A DNA stretch of 64,000 nt from Pseudoalteromonas sp. MMG010 (GCF_018100905.1 NZ_JAGJEG010000001.1:248001-312000); one strand, 5' to 3'. Shown: positions 30,985 through 41,545, counted from the first letter of the stretch. Notes: generated from the letters alone by a model not told the origin. Numbers and translations are program-made.

Positions 30985-32610
30985 ATGTCGGTTTTCTCGT
31001 TAGATGAAGCAACGGGAGCGGTATCTATAAACGCTCACCCACAAGAAACAGGGTTTCCGGTTACCGGAGCTCAATTGGTTGAACTACTAGAGAACTCTGA
31101 GTTTGCTGAGTTTGAAATACTCAATACCAATATCGGTAAATTATTTGCTCCGGGCAACGATGTTACAAAAGCATCATTAGTGATCGCTCGTTGTGTTGAT
31201 GCCAGCATTGAAATTACAATCAACGATACCAACATGATAGCCGAGGCAACGTTAACCACGGCGATGGGTGGAAAGTTATTAAGCGTTGAAAATGCCCATG
31301 CTGCGATTAAAAAAGCGGGTATTAAAAAAGGGGTAAACGCCCAAGCACTCGACACATTTTTAGGTCAACAATTTGAACGTGCCGCGGGAACCCAATACAG
31401 TGCGATTATTGCTCATGGTCGCAAGCCAACTAATGGCACCGATGCCAAATTTGTAAGACTTGCTCCAACAGCCCAAGACCGAGTACTTAGCCCACAGGCT
31501 AAAGATGGCGGTAAAGTCGATATGAAAAACCTTGGCGCTATTATCACGGTTAAGCCTGGCACGGCATTAATGCAACGTATACCCGCCACAGCCGGTGAAA
31601 ATGGTTATACCCTTTTTGGCGATGAAATCACTGCAGCCCCAGGAAAAGAACATCAACTAACAGCATTCGATGGCACAAAAATAGATCCCACCAACCCCGA
31701 TTTACTCATTGCTAATAGCAAAGGCGTGCCTGTTGCATTGCCAAGAGGAATGCGGGTTGATGATGTACTGTGCTTTGACAATATAGATGTCAGCACCGGC
31801 CATGTGGAGTTCGATGGCAGTATCATTGTCAGTGGTGATATAAAAGATGGTATGAAAGTTAAAGCCAATGGCGATATAACCGTACTTGGCTTTGTTGAGT
31901 CGGCGCATGTGCAAAGTAACAATGCCATTACGATTATGCTTGGTGCAATTGGCCGTAAGCGCGAAAATGATGAAGCTTTTACTTGCGAAGTATTAGCTAA
32001 GCGCACTATCTCTATTGGTTATGCACAATATTGCCATATAGAAACCGCTTTAGATTTATTAATTGATCGCCAAGCACTACATTGCGATTTAACCGCTAGG
32101 CGTTTAATACGTGTTGGTAAAGGAAAAAATCCCCAAGGCAAATTAATTGGCGGGAATATACATAATGCAATGCGTTTAGAAGCCGGTGAAGTGGGCGCGC
32201 CTTCGGGGGCAAAAACACGTATTTTTTTAGCGCAAAACTGGTTCGATTTGCGAGATCAACAAAGCAAAATTAATGATTTTGAAAAGCGTCTTGCTAAAAA
32301 AGCAGTTGAATTAAGAGTGGCCCGTAAAAAAGCACAACAAATATCTGTAGATATAAAAAAGCAAAAAATATTACACAAAATTCAAAAAAACGAGCAACAG
32401 GTTAAAAACCATAGTGTGCATATTTTACGTCAAAAGAAGATGGTACAGCAAAAAATATCGCGTTTATTAGCCAGTAGTCGTTTAAAAATAAACGACTTAA
32501 TGCACCCAGGTGTGGAGCTTAAAATAGCAAAAGACAGTAAGCAATTTTCGCGTATTTATCCACCCCACTTAGTAAAATTAAGTGAAGGAAAAATTACTCA
32601 GTCGTTTTAG
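30985..32610 (+). CDS. DUF342 (FapA-family) protein
   Basis: 541 residues. The FapA-like region includes [31 protein letters not shown] beta-helix repeats ([29 protein letters not shown]) at about residues 255-320, and a coiled coil near the C-terminus (about 425-500). FapA proteins are linked to flagellar assembly and to polar or envelope complexes in gammaproteobacteria; a role here is inferred from family only. ATG has AGGAT upstream. Its end overlaps the end of rnt by 17 bases. Confidence 0.85.
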   Translation: MSVFSLDEATGAVSINAHPQETGFPVTGAQLVELLENSEFAEFEILNTNIGKLFAPGNDVTKASLVIARCVDASIEITINDTNMIAEATLTTAMGGKLLSVENAHAAIKKAGIKKGVNAQALDTFLGQQFERAAGTQYSAIIAHGRKPTNGTDAKFVRLAPTAQDRVLSPQAKDGGKVDMKNLGAIITVKPGTALMQRIPATAGENGYTLFGDEITAAPGKEHQLTAFDGTKIDPTNPDLLIANSKGVPVALPRGMRVDDVLCFDNIDVSTGHVEFDGSIIVSGDIKDGMKVKANGDITVLGFVESAHVQSNNAITIMLGAIGRKRENDEAFTCEVLAKRTISIGYAQYCHIETALDLLIDRQALHCDLTARRLIRVGKGKNPQGKLIGGNIHNAMRLEAGEVGAPSGAKTRIFLAQNWFDLRDQQSKINDFEKRLAKKAVELRVARKKAQQISVDIKKQKILHKIQKNEQQVKNHSVHILRQKKMVQQKISRLLASSRLKINDLMHPGVELKIAKDSKQFSRIYPPHLVKLSEGKITQSF

Positions 32611-33262
32611 CTGATTCGTCTTCGTTTTCGTCTATTGCCAGTGGCCAACCGCCTAATTGCTGCCAACGATTAACAATTAAACAATAAAGCTCAGCGGTAC
32701 GCTCAGTATCGTACAATGCCGAATGTGCTTGCGAGTTATCAAAAGCAATACCCGCTGCAGCACAAGCTTTAGCTAGTACGGTTTGCCCTAACGCAAGCCC
32801 TGCTAATGTTGTGGTGTCAAAACTCACAAACGGATGAAATGGCGTACGCTTAATATTATTGCGCTCTATGGCTGCATTTAAAAAACCATGATCAAATGCT
32901 GCATTATGCGCTACTACTACTGAACGCTGACACCCTGCGGCTTTTTGCGCTTTGCGTACCACTTTACAAATTTCTTTTATGGCATGCTCTTCACTCACTG
33001 CACCACGTAACGGAGAAAAAGGGTCTATCCCGTTAAATTCTATCGCAGCTTGCTCAATGTTAGCCCCTTCAAAAGGCTCAATATGAAAATGCACAGTATG
33101 ATCGATACTTAGTAATCCATCGTCATCCATTTTTAACACCGACACTGCAATTTCTAACAATGCATCTGTTTTATTGTTAAAGCCGGCTGTTTCAACATCA
33201 ATTACAACAGGAAAAAAGCCGCGAAAGCGTTTTGCGAAAAGGGTTTGCTCAGTATTTGCCAT
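32594..33262 (-). CDS. rnt: Ribonuclease T
   Basis: 3'-exoribonuclease of the DnaQ fold that trims the 3' ends of tRNA and stable RNA. 222 residues. ExoI motif [11 protein letters not shown], ExoII region [11 protein letters not shown] and Exo[17 protein letters not shown] are present, giving the four acidic metal ligands plus His. Convergent with the DUF342 gene; motY is divergent upstream, a neighbourhood known from Vibrio. Confidence 0.97.
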   Translation of the reverse strand: MANTEQTLFAKRFRGFFPVVIDVETAGFNNKTDALLEIAVSVLKMDDDGLLSIDHTVHFHIEPFEGANIEQAAIEFNGIDPFSPLRGAVSEEHAIKEICKVVRKAQKAAGCQRSVVVAHNAAFDHGFLNAAIERNNIKRTPFHPFVSFDTTTLAGLALGQTVLAKACAAAGIAFDNSQAHSALYDTERTAELYCLIVNRWQQLGGWPLAIDENEDESAKTTE

Positions 33263-33452
33263 AGTTTTCTTGGATTGTCGGTATAAGCACTCTATTATGA
33301 CAAAGTTGATAGGGGCTCGGCTAGAGCAAAATTTATTTATTTATTAGGCATGTAAATTGCTTAATACTGTGTGCGCTTACGGTGCAGTGTCCGTAAAACG
33401 TATTTACACTGCGTAATGCCAGTTTTTTGGCATGTTTTGTTGGAGGAACCCT

Positions 33453-34331
33453 ATGAAGTTATCATTATTATTTTTTAGCCTAGGCTTAACCAGTACGCTA
33501 TGTGTTAACAGTGCACATGCCGCTATGCGCCAATACAGTGCTAATCAAGATAATTCTCATTGGGAAGTGGTTAAAACAACTAAGCTACAATGCCAACTTA
33601 ACCACGAAATCCCTTACTACGGCGAAGCCATATTTAAAGCAAATGCCAGTAAAAACAAAAACCTGACCTTTAATCTCGATATGGTTGTACGTCCCGAAAA
33701 TTACGATATTGCAGGGTTAAAATCGGTTCCCCCCTCTTGGCGCGCAGGTTTGCCTGCTCGCGATATTACCGATATGAAACTACTTAAAAAATTCGATGGT
33801 GAATTAGATAATAAAACAGCCTGGGAAATGTTAAGCGAACTTGAAAAAGGCTTTCATCCCACATTTTATTATCAAGACTGGCAAAACAGTGCCGATAAAA
33901 TTGCCGTGGGTGTTTCAAGCGTTAATTTTAAACAAGCTTACTGGGCATTTTTACAATGCCGTGATGGATTATTGCCATTTAGCTTCGAAGATATTTCGTT
34001 TACCGTTATGAATTACCAATCAAACAGTAGCACGCTCACTAAAGCATCACAGCAACGCTTAGAGCAAATAGCACAATATTTACAAAACGACTCAACGATT
34101 GAGTCTATTAATATTACTTCGTATACCGATAGTTACGGTGGTCGTTGGAATAACCTCGATCTATCGCGCAAACGTGCAAAAGCCATTAAAGATTACATGG
34201 TGAGTTTAGGTGTCGATGCCGAAAAAGTAGATGCAACCGGCCTAGGTGAAAAACGATTTGTCGACACTAACGATAATATTTTGGGCCGCGATAAAAACCG
34301 CCGCTTAATTATTCAAATAGCAAAAATGTGA
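33453..34331 (+). CDS. motY: Sodium-driven flagellar motor stator-associated protein MotY
   Basis: 292 residues from ATG 33453, which follows GGAGG by eight bases; a start at 33432 is less likely. Signal peptide ends near NSAHAAMRQYS. The N-terminal domain (WEVVKTTKLQCQLNHEIPYYG; PPSWRAGL) matches MotY, which forms the T ring of polar sodium-driven motors. The C-terminal OmpA-like peptidoglycan-binding domain (about 190-292) includes INITSYTDSYGGRWNNLDLS and DKNRRLIIQI. It indicates polar sodium-driven flagella although no other flagellar gene is in the window. Confidence 0.93.
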   Translation: MKLSLLFFSLGLTSTLCVNSAHAAMRQYSANQDNSHWEVVKTTKLQCQLNHEIPYYGEAIFKANASKNKNLTFNLDMVVRPENYDIAGLKSVPPSWRAGLPARDITDMKLLKKFDGELDNKTAWEMLSELEKGFHPTFYYQDWQNSADKIAVGVSSVNFKQAYWAFLQCRDGLLPFSFEDISFTVMNYQSNSSTLTKASQQRLEQIAQYLQNDSTIESINITSYTDSYGGRWNNLDLSRKRAKAIKDYMVSLGVDAEKVDATGLGEKRFVDTNDNILGRDKNRRLIIQIAKM

Positions 34332-34513
34332 TATTGATTAAACTCTAAAAATAACATGAGCAGCTAAACAGCTGCTCATTTACCCTTCTACTGAGTATTA
34401 ATGACACAGCCTTTTAAAAATTTAGTAAAATTCCCTTCTTTTTTGCACTAACTGTTTAAGTTTTATTAAAGTCGTTATATCGTGGCAGATTATAAAAATA
34501 ATTAGGCTCTCTC

Positions 34514-35716
34514 ATGCTAAAAAATAAAACAATAGGTAGTATGTTTATTGTTGCTGGTACCACTATTGGAGCCGGCATGCTCGCATTACCTATTGCTTCT
34601 GCAGGGTTAGGCTTTACAACCGCTTTTGTGTTACTTGTTGCCAGCTGGTTACTGATGACCTATACCGCCTTGTTAATGCTTGAACTACACCAATTTGCTC
34701 CACGTGATGCCACATTAAATACCTTAGCTAAATTATGGCTTGGTAAAAAAGGGCAGTATGTAGCCAACTTTTCTATGGTGTTTTTGTTTTACGCATTATG
34801 TGCTGCGTATATTGCTGGCGGTGGCTCTCAATTACAGCTTCGTATAAACACAGCATTAAATCTCAATATTGCCCCACAAATGGCCTCGGTTATACTCGCT
34901 TGCGTTATTGCGTTTGTTATTACCCTTGGTACAAGTAAGGTCGATGTGCTAAATCGGGTGCTTTTTAGTATTAAAATAGTGGTACTAGCAAGTTTGTTTT
35001 ATATGTTAACGCCTTATGTGCACACCACCCATTTACTTGAAATGCCTCTACAAAACGGCCTTATTTTGGCTGCGCTACCGGTTGTATTTACTTCATTTGG
35101 CTTTCATGGCTCTATTCCTTCTATTGTGAAATATGTTGGCCTAGAAATAAAAAGTTTACGAAAAGTAATGATTGCAGGTGCGACACTGCCTTTAGTTATT
35201 TATATTTTTTGGCAGTTAATTAGCCAAGGAATAATGAGCCAACACGCACTAATTAACAGTGATGGTTTAAGTGGGTTTATTAACAGCGTTAGCCAAATAG
35301 CACATACCCCTATGGTAAAAACAGCCATTATGTTATTTGCTGATTTAGCCTTAGCCACTTCATTTTTGGGCGTGAGCTTAGGATTATTTGATTTTTTTGC
35401 TGATACATTTAAACAAAATGACAATAAATTAGGGCGTGTTAAAACAGCCTTAATCACATTTATTCCACCGCTTGGCTTTGCATTATTTTACCCACAAGGT
35501 TTTATCATGGCATTAGGCTATGCCGCTATTGCTTTGGTAGTTCTGGCCGTATTTTTACCTGTGTTTATGGTGTATCAACAACGTCAATCAGCAACAAAAC
35601 CGGGATACAGTGTTAAAGGAGGAAGTATAGGGCTTGGCATTGCGTTACTGTGTGGTGTCACAATTATTGCTTCACAGTGTTTGCAAATGCTCGGAGTTAT
35701 TCCAAGTATTGGCTAG
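34514..35716 (+). CDS. Aromatic amino-acid permease, TyrP/Mtr type
   Basis: 400 residues with about eleven hydrophobic segments. The HAAAP family opening GSMFIVAGTTIGAGMLALPI (residues 8-27) is clear, and TSFGFHGSIPSIVKYVG is the conserved loop. Imports tyrosine, tryptophan or related amino acids by proton symport; which substrate cannot be told. Single gene followed by a hairpin. Confidence 0.9.
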   Translation: MLKNKTIGSMFIVAGTTIGAGMLALPIASAGLGFTTAFVLLVASWLLMTYTALLMLELHQFAPRDATLNTLAKLWLGKKGQYVANFSMVFLFYALCAAYIAGGGSQLQLRINTALNLNIAPQMASVILACVIAFVITLGTSKVDVLNRVLFSIKIVVLASLFYMLTPYVHTTHLLEMPLQNGLILAALPVVFTSFGFHGSIPSIVKYVGLEIKSLRKVMIAGATLPLVIYIFWQLISQGIMSQHALINSDGLSGFINSVSQIAHTPMVKTAIMLFADLALATSFLGVSLGLFDFFADTFKQNDNKLGRVKTALITFIPPLGFALFYPQGFIMALGYAAIALVVLAVFLPVFMVYQQRQSATKPGYSVKGGSIGLGIALLCGVTIIASQCLQMLGVIPSIG

Positions 35717-35722
35717 CTAACG

Positions 35723-35750
35723 CGAACAATCGCCGCATGGCGATTGTTCG
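35723..35750 (+). terminator. Hairpin after the permease gene
   Basis: CGAACAATCGCC and GGCGATTGTTCG around a GCAT loop, perfect 12-base-pair stem just after the stop codon. The T tract is weak (ATAAAT), so termination may be partial. Confidence 0.6.
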
Positions 35751-35797
35751 ATAAATATCCCCCTGTTAGGGCATATCGTAGGCATTAAATTTAAAGC

Positions 35798-37465
35798 TTA
35801 AAACACCATAGATTTACCACGCCCCGTTGCCTGAGACGCAGCATCTAAATTTCCATCATTGTTAATAATTACGTGTAAATCACCAAAATTACGTGCTTCA
35901 ACCTCGTAACCCATTTTTTGCAAATCCTGCGTCACGGTATTAGTAAAATCTTGCTGTGTACGAATCACATTTTTAGGCCATAGCTGATGATGAAAGCGTG
36001 TGGTATTAGCAACTTGGTCAGCCGACATATTAAACTCAACAGCATTTAAAATAGATTGGTACACCGAGCTAATAATCGTCGTGCCACCAGGCGAACCTGT
36101 CACCATTTTTACCGCGTTATTTTTAAGTAAAATTGTCGGGGTCATCGAACTAAGCATACGCTTATGCGGCTGAATTTCATTAGCAACCCCACCTAAAGCA
36201 CCAAACACATTCATTACACCGGGTTTTGCACTAAAGTCGTCCATTTCATCATTTAATAAAAAGCCTGCGCCGGTTACAACCACTCCACTACCAAAGCCTA
36301 AGTTAATGGTGGTTGTATTTGCGACCGCATTACCCATTTTGTCTACAATTGAAAAATGCGTTGTTTGCTCACTTTCTTTTAAGCCTGGTTTTATATTCTC
36401 AGTGGTAGAAATTTTAGTTAACAATACACCTTCGCTACGCTTTTTAAGGTAATCGTTATTCGTTAGCGCTTTAACAGGGACATCAAAAAAATCTGGATCA
36501 CCTAAATACTCTGCTCTGTCTGCAAAAACACGCTTTCCTATTTCTGCCAGTAAATGTACATACAGGGTTGAGTTATGCTCAATTTGCTGTTTTGGCTTTA
36601 GCATTTCATACATTTTTAACCACTGTAAAATAGCAATACCACCAGAGCTAGGTGGCGGCGAAGTAAGTACTTGGTAACCATTCCAGCTTTCTTTAATAGG
36701 CACACGCGATACTGCCTTATAATTTTTAAGATCTTCCTCGTTTATTATTCCACCGTGTTGGTGCATAAAGTTGGCAATGATTTTTGCAGTTTCGCCTTTA
36801 TAAAAACCATCTTGTCCGTTATCACGAATTCGCTTTAAAGTGGCCGCTAATTCGGGTTGTTTAAATACACTATTGGCGGTTGCTCGCGCAAAGTAATCGG
36901 CAAAATTAACCGTTATATCTTTACTTTTTAAGCGTGCGATATAGCGCTCAATACTACTGGCCAATTTAGGGTGAACCACAAAACCTTGTGCTGCTAAAGT
37001 ATACGCGGGTTGTACTAAATCGTGCCATTTTAACGAACCATGCTTTTGATGTGCCAACCACATACCTGCCACACTGCCAGGGACACCACTGGCATGAATA
37101 CCATATAATGATTTATAGGGCACAACATCACCATTTTTATCTAAATACATATCTTTATGAGCTGAGCTTGGCGCTGTTTCACGGTAATCAATAAAATCGC
37201 CTTGGCCATCTTTATGAATTAACATAAATCCACCGCCGCCAATATTACCCGCTTCGGGTAATGTGACCGCCAGTACAAATTGTGCAGCAATCGCCGCATC
37301 AACAGCATTACCGCCTTGCTCTAAAATAGCACGCGCGGTATCGGCACTGTATGAATCGGGCATTGCTACGGCCATTTGCCCTTTAGCATGTACGCCACTG
37401 GTTGCACACAGTATAAAAAGTGCAGCCATGTTAATTAAATAAGTTTTAGACATAAATTTAACCAT
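35798..37465 (-). CDS. ggt: Gamma-glutamyltransferase precursor
   Basis: Periplasmic enzyme hydrolysing or transferring the gamma-glutamyl group of glutathione. 555 residues including a signal peptide (residues about 1-27). Autocleavage into two subunits occurs before the catalytic Thr in SEQTTHFSIVDKMGNAVANT. TGSPGGTTIISS is the conserved glutamate-binding motif. Start at 37465 follows AGGA by six bases; ATG four codons later is possible. Single gene convergent with the permease. Confidence 0.95.
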   Translation of the reverse strand: MVKFMSKTYLINMAALFILCATSGVHAKGQMAVAMPDSYSADTARAILEQGGNAVDAAIAAQFVLAVTLPEAGNIGGGGFMLIHKDGQGDFIDYRETAPSSAHKDMYLDKNGDVVPYKSLYGIHASGVPGSVAGMWLAHQKHGSLKWHDLVQPAYTLAAQGFVVHPKLASSIERYIARLKSKDITVNFADYFARATANSVFKQPELAATLKRIRDNGQDGFYKGETAKIIANFMHQHGGIINEEDLKNYKAVSRVPIKESWNGYQVLTSPPPSSGGIAILQWLKMYEMLKPKQQIEHNSTLYVHLLAEIGKRVFADRAEYLGDPDFFDVPVKALTNNDYLKKRSEGVLLTKISTTENIKPGLKESEQTTHFSIVDKMGNAVANTTTINLGFGSGVVVTGAGFLLNDEMDDFSAKPGVMNVFGALGGVANEIQPHKRMLSSMTPTILLKNNAVKMVTGSPGGTTIISSVYQSILNAVEFNMSADQVANTTRFHHQLWPKNVIRTQQDFTNTVTQDLQKMGYEVEARNFGDLHVIINNDGNLDAASQATGRGKSMVF

Positions 37466-37524
37466 AAGTTATCCTTTATTTTTATTACTTCGTTTTATTG
37501 TACAAGCCTGTTTTTAGTGCAATT

Positions 37525-38076
37525 TTATAAATTATTAGTTGTTATTTTTTTACGGTAGAGCACAGCTGCTAAATCGCCGTACTCATCGCTGTGGGTATAA
37601 TGTTTAATAAACACCATACCTATTTTTTTCATAATATTAATCGATGCGGTATTTTCTAATAACGCTGTTGCGCTTAGTGTTTTAATGTTGGCGTGTCCTT
37701 TAATCTCATCACAAATCGCTATTGCGGCCTCGGTTGCATACCCCTTCCCCCAACTACTTTGCTTAAAACGCCAGCCAATTTCAATATCGTTATAGTTTGG
37801 ATTATCAGTAAAAAAGTCCATTGGCCTAACAAGTACCCAACCAATAAACGTGTTACTGCTTGTTATATTGACTTGCCAAAGCCCCCATCCTTTTTCGTCG
37901 TTAGTAAAGGCTTGCAAGCGCGGCAACGCGTTTTCTTTAATATCACGTTGTGTAGAAGCTTTACCACGCGTTAAATATTTCATAACCGCAGGGTCTTGAT
38001 CGAGTTCCCACAACAAAGGCCAATCATTGGGTGTCATTAATTTAAAATTTAATCGAGGCGTTACGTCTACGTTCAT
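37525..38076 (-). CDS. GNAT acetyltransferase, RimJ/RimL type
   Basis: 183 residues. The pattern LNFKLMTPNDWPLLWELDQDP at the start and WRFKQSSWGKGYATEAAIAI (acetyl-CoA binding motif A) belong to the acetyltransferase_3 group. Substrate not known; relatives acetylate ribosomal proteins or small molecules. The ATG has GGATA upstream. Divergent from the small lipoprotein gene. Confidence 0.85.
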   Translation of the reverse strand: MNVDVTPRLNFKLMTPNDWPLLWELDQDPAVMKYLTRGKASTQRDIKENALPRLQAFTNDEKGWGLWQVNITSSNTFIGWVLVRPMDFFTDNPNYNDIEIGWRFKQSSWGKGYATEAAIAICDEIKGHANIKTLSATALLENTASINIMKKIGMVFIKHYTHSDEYGDLAAVLYRKKITTNNL

Positions 38077-38123
38077 TTTTATCCTCTATACTGACCCAGA
38101 AACTTAATTTATGGAGAATACCT

Positions 38124-38489
38124 ATGAACAAATTAGCAGGTTTAGCATTGATAGGCACGCTTATTACTTTAACTGGCTGTGAAGATGCTAACGAAGTAAA
38201 AGAAGAAGCAAAAAATACCTCAGCACAAATGCAAGAAAAACTTGGTGATGCATGGACCGGTGTTAAAGATAAAACAAACGAACTAATGAACGATGAGTCG
38301 TTTCAAAGCTTAGTAAGCGAAAGCAAAGAGCTTGGCTTAGACATGTACGACGATGGTAAAGAAGTTGCCGTTGAAGCATGGATAAAGTCAAAAGAAGCGG
38401 CTGGTGAATTAAGCGAAAAAACAAAACAGCAAGCACGTGAGCTAGCACAGCAAATTGAAGACGCTCGAGAGCAACACCAAGATAACTAA
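38124..38489 (+). CDS. Small alpha-helical lipoprotein, function unknown
   Basis: 121 residues. Lipobox LTGC (Cys at 19) followed by EDAN, so the residue after Cys is Glu; outer-membrane sorting is likely. The mature part is charged and predicted fully helical (KLGDAWTGVKDKTNELM; WIKSKEAAGELSEKTKQQ), like small stress-type lipoproteins. ATG has GGAG. It precedes grxA by about 90 bases. Confidence 0.75.
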   Translation: MNKLAGLALIGTLITLTGCEDANEVKEEAKNTSAQMQEKLGDAWTGVKDKTNELMNDESFQSLVSESKELGLDMYDDGKEVAVEAWIKSKEAAGELSEKTKQQARELAQQIEDAREQHQDN

Positions 38490-38582
38490 TTAATTGATTT
38501 TACAGAATGGTGAAATCGTTTTTTACCACTGTAATTATTTGAGCAATCAATTATCATAGCTTTATCAACTTATCAGGAGACT

Positions 38583-38852
38583 ATGATTATGCTTACCGTT
38601 ATTTTTGGCCGTGAAGGCTGCCCATTTTGTGTTCGTGCTAAAGATGTTGCGCAAAAACTTACCGACGAACGTGACGACTTTAAATTTCGTTACATCGATA
38701 TTATCAAAGAAGGCATAAGCAAAGCCGATCTTGAAAAATCAGCAGGTAAACCTTGCCCAACAGTGCCACAAATTTTTGTAGATCAAACCCATATTGGTGG
38801 TTTTACAGAGTTTGAAGCGTACGCAAAAGAAAACTTAGGGCTTTACAAGTAA
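38583..38852 (+). CDS. grxA: Glutaredoxin 1
   Basis: 89 residues. CPFC redox motif (Cys13, Cys16) and the GrxA-specific segments TDERDDFKFRYIDI and TVPQIFVDQTHIGGFTEF identify it. It reduces ribonucleotide reductase and mixed disulfides with glutathione. The AGGAG lies three bases from the first ATG and nine from the second, so initiation two codons later is possible. Terminator follows. Confidence 0.95.
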   Translation: MIMLTVIFGREGCPFCVRAKDVAQKLTDERDDFKFRYIDIIKEGISKADLEKSAGKPCPTVPQIFVDQTHIGGFTEFEAYAKENLGLYK

Positions 38853-38874
38853 ACATTAAATTTACGTCTACCCC

Positions 38875-38909
38875 AAAAGCGTGTTGAATAATTTATTTAA
38901 CACGCTTTT
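38875..38909 (+). terminator. Terminator after grxA
   Basis: AAAAGCGTGTT and AACACGCTTTT arms around a 13-base loop with a T tract. Confidence 0.85.
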
Positions 38910-39106
38910 TTGTTTTACCCTAATAAATGGGCAGCGTGGCAAAGTAAATTTCGATTAGGCACGCAATTTTGTAATAAAAGCACATAATTTAACTGGTTAA
39001 ATTTCGACCAACATCAATAACATAGAAATTAGTTGTAATTTATACAAGCAATTGCCTCGTATTTCCTATACAATGCGCGCCTCTTTAAATTCGTTGAGGC
39101 GTATTA

Positions 39107-40933
39107 ATGTCAGAACCAGTCACGTTTGAATCTCTAAATCTTTCTCCTGCAATTTTGAAGGCAGTTGAAGAGTTGGGTTACAAGACACCATCTGAAATCC
39201 AAGCTCAATGTATACCGTTATTGCTAGAAAGAAAGGACGTACTGGGACTAGCACAAACGGGTACAGGTAAAACAGCAGCATTTGCACTGCCATTACTAAA
39301 TAATATTGACCCGTCTGTGAAACAGCCACAGATCCTTGTACTCACTCCAACACGTGAGCTTGCGATCCAAGTTGCTGAGGCATTTGAACAATATGCTAAA
39401 CACACTCGTGGTGTTGAAGTATTGGCACTTTATGGTGGCCAAAGCTACAGCATCCAATTAAGTGCACTTCGTCGTGGCGCGCAAATTATCGTTGCTACAC
39501 CGGGTCGCTTAATCGATCACATTAACCGTGGCACTATCAAGTTTGATGCTTTACAAGCACTTGTACTTGATGAAGCCGATGAAATGTTACGTATGGGCTT
39601 TATCGATGATGTTGAAAACATCATGGAAAAAACACCGCGCGAAAAGCAAACATGTCTTTTCTCTGCAACCATGCCTAAGCAAATTCAAAACATCAGCAGC
39701 AAATATATGAATAACCCTGAACAGGTTCATATTTCTGCGCGTAACTCAACAGTATCATCTGTAGAGCAAGTGTTTTGGAATGCCCACGTACACAAAAACA
39801 AAGCCATTGTTCGTTTCTTAGAAGCTGAACAATACGAAGGTGCTATTGTTTTCGTACGTACACGTAACGACACGGTTCAACTTGCTGAGCTATTAGAGCG
39901 CGAAGGTTTCTCTGCAGCTCCACTTAACGGTGATATGAACCAGCAAGCACGTGAACGTACTGTTGATCGCTTAAAAAGCGGCATGCTGAACGTTGTAATT
40001 GCAACAGATGTAGCTGCACGTGGTCTTGATGTAGACCGTTTAAGCTTAGTTATCAACTACGATATTCCACAAGATTCTGAAGCTTACGTTCACCGTATTG
40101 GCCGTACAGGTCGTGCTGGCCGTACTGGTAAAGCAATTTTATTTGTTAAGCATAACGAACGTTACTTACTTAAAAATATCATTCGTCATACTAAATCAGA
40201 AATTGCACAAGTTGATTTACCAACAGCTAAAGTTGTTGAAGAAAAACGTATCAATGCATTACAAGAAAAGCTAACGCTTGCACTTGAAAACAAAGATATT
40301 ACATTCTTCAATGAAGTCGCTGCTAACATGGCTCAAAAGCTTGAACTTGCTCCTGAAGACTTAGCCGGTGCATTACTGTGTTTAGCACAGCAACAATCGC
40401 CTATTAAAGTTGAAGAAGTTAAAATTCAACCTCGTGAGCGTAATGCACGTAACGAACGCAGCGATCGTAATGATCGTGGCCGTCGTAACGACCGCGGTGA
40501 TCGTGGTGACCGCCCAGAGCGTAAACCTCGCGAACGTAACAGTCGTGATGCTGGACCAATGGATACTTACCGTATCGAAGTGGGTCGTGAGCACGGTGTT
40601 CAAGTTAAAAACATTGTTGGCGCTATCGCTAACGAAGCTGACATCTCAAGCAAGTTTATTGGTGATATTCGTCTTCACGATAATCACAGTACGGTTCAAT
40701 TACCGCAAAACATGCCTAAAGATGTGCTAGATCACTTCCAAAAAGTGTTTATTTGTAAACGCCCAATGGGAATGACATTAGCACCAGATCAAGGCCCTTC
40801 TGAGCCACGTGCTGAGCGTTCTGAACGCCCTGCTGGTGACAGAAAGCGTAGCTTTAACAAAGACAACCAACGCGGTGATAAGCGTGGCGGTCCTCGTAAA
40901 GAACGTCGCCCAGTGAGCTTCACAGCTAAATAA
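39107..40933 (+). CDS. deaD: DEAD-box ATP-dependent RNA helicase
   Basis: 608 residues, matching DeaD/CsdA length and layout. Q motif GYKTPSEIQAQ, motif I AQTGTGKT, motif II DEAD, motif III SAT and motif VI HRIGRTGRAGRTG are intact. After the RecA domains comes a dimerisation segment, an Arg/Asp-rich stretch, the DbpA-type RNA-binding domain (TYRIEVGREHGVQVKNIVGAIANEA) and a basic tail (RSERPAGDRKRSFNK). Works in ribosome assembly and mRNA decay at low temperature, which fits a cold marine host. GAGGCG precedes the ATG; terminator follows. Confidence 0.96.
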   Translation: MSEPVTFESLNLSPAILKAVEELGYKTPSEIQAQCIPLLLERKDVLGLAQTGTGKTAAFALPLLNNIDPSVKQPQILVLTPTRELAIQVAEAFEQYAKHTRGVEVLALYGGQSYSIQLSALRRGAQIIVATPGRLIDHINRGTIKFDALQALVLDEADEMLRMGFIDDVENIMEKTPREKQTCLFSATMPKQIQNISSKYMNNPEQVHISARNSTVSSVEQVFWNAHVHKNKAIVRFLEAEQYEGAIVFVRTRNDTVQLAELLEREGFSAAPLNGDMNQQARERTVDRLKSGMLNVVIATDVAARGLDVDRLSLVINYDIPQDSEAYVHRIGRTGRAGRTGKAILFVKHNERYLLKNIIRHTKSEIAQVDLPTAKVVEEKRINALQEKLTLALENKDITFFNEVAANMAQKLELAPEDLAGALLCLAQQQSPIKVEEVKIQPRERNARNERSDRNDRGRRNDRGDRGDRPERKPRERNSRDAGPMDTYRIEVGREHGVQVKNIVGAIANEADISSKFIGDIRLHDNHSTVQLPQNMPKDVLDHFQKVFICKRPMGMTLAPDQGPSEPRAERSERPAGDRKRSFNKDNQRGDKRGGPRKERRPVSFTAK

Positions 40934-40951
40934 GCAAAAGCTTATTAGTAT

Positions 40952-40984
40952 AAAAACCTTGTTTACTTTGTAAACAAGGTTTTT
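40952..40984 (+). terminator. Terminator after deaD
   Basis: AAAAACCTTGTTTAC and its exact complement around a TTT loop, 15-base-pair stem with a T tract. Confidence 0.92.
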
Positions 40985-41004
40985 TTGTGCCTAAAACTAA
41001 CTGA

Positions 41005-41545
41005 TAAGCCACTTTATGCACTATAAAACGCTGCGCTAAAGTAGTAGTAATTTAGTGATTAAGCCACTATTTGCACAAATAGGCGCTGCGCTGAAGAGTA
41101 GTAATTTAGTGACTCGATCGTGTTTGAGCTTATTTTTTGGCTTCTCATTTACCCTCATTTGCTTCTCTTTGTGAACATTGGTTTTTGTTTTTGGTTTTTA
41201 AGTGATTAAGTAATAAGCCACTATATGCACAAAGAGGCGCTTCGCTTTAGAGACGCTGCGCTCAAGAGTAGTAATTTAGTGACTCGATCGTGTTTGGTCT
41301 TATGTTTTTCACTTCTCATTTACCCTCATTTTCTTCTCTTTGTGAGCATTGGTTTTGGTTTTTAAGTGATTAACTGGTTAAGTGCTTAAGTAATAGCCAC
41401 TATTTGCACAAAGAGGCGCTTCGCTTTAGAGACGCTGCGCTTTGGAGAAGTGATCAGTTCTTTAGTGATTAGATGATGTTTTGGCTTCTCATTCTCTTTG
41501 TGAGCATTGGTTTTGTGTTGATACAATGCCACTACAATGTACACG
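41005..41545. repeat. Tandem repeat array A, ~155-180 bp unit
   Basis: Fills most of the convergent gap between deaD and yfcL. Units contain, in order: AAGCCACTAT, TGCACAAAGAGGCGCTTCGC, a second copy of the core ACGCTGCGCT, AGAGTAGTAATTTAGTGA, a T-rich stretch with CTTCTCATTTACCCTCATTT, CTTCTCTTTGTGAGCATTGG, a TTTTTGGTTTTTAAGTGATT run. The GCACAAA/AGGCGCT landmark is at 41081, 41235 and 41414; a short partial unit lies near 41011. CACAAAGAG and CTCTTTGTG are inverse complements, so each unit can fold. No coding potential. Same family as array B. Confidence 0.85.

Noticed and set aside
39078..39101. CGCCTC/GAGGCG stem that would mask the deaD ribosome-binding site, a possible cold-sensing leader
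   Set aside because: The best -10 box (TATACA at 39067-39072) would place the transcript start about 39079-39080, inside the first arm, so the stem would be incomplete in the RNA.
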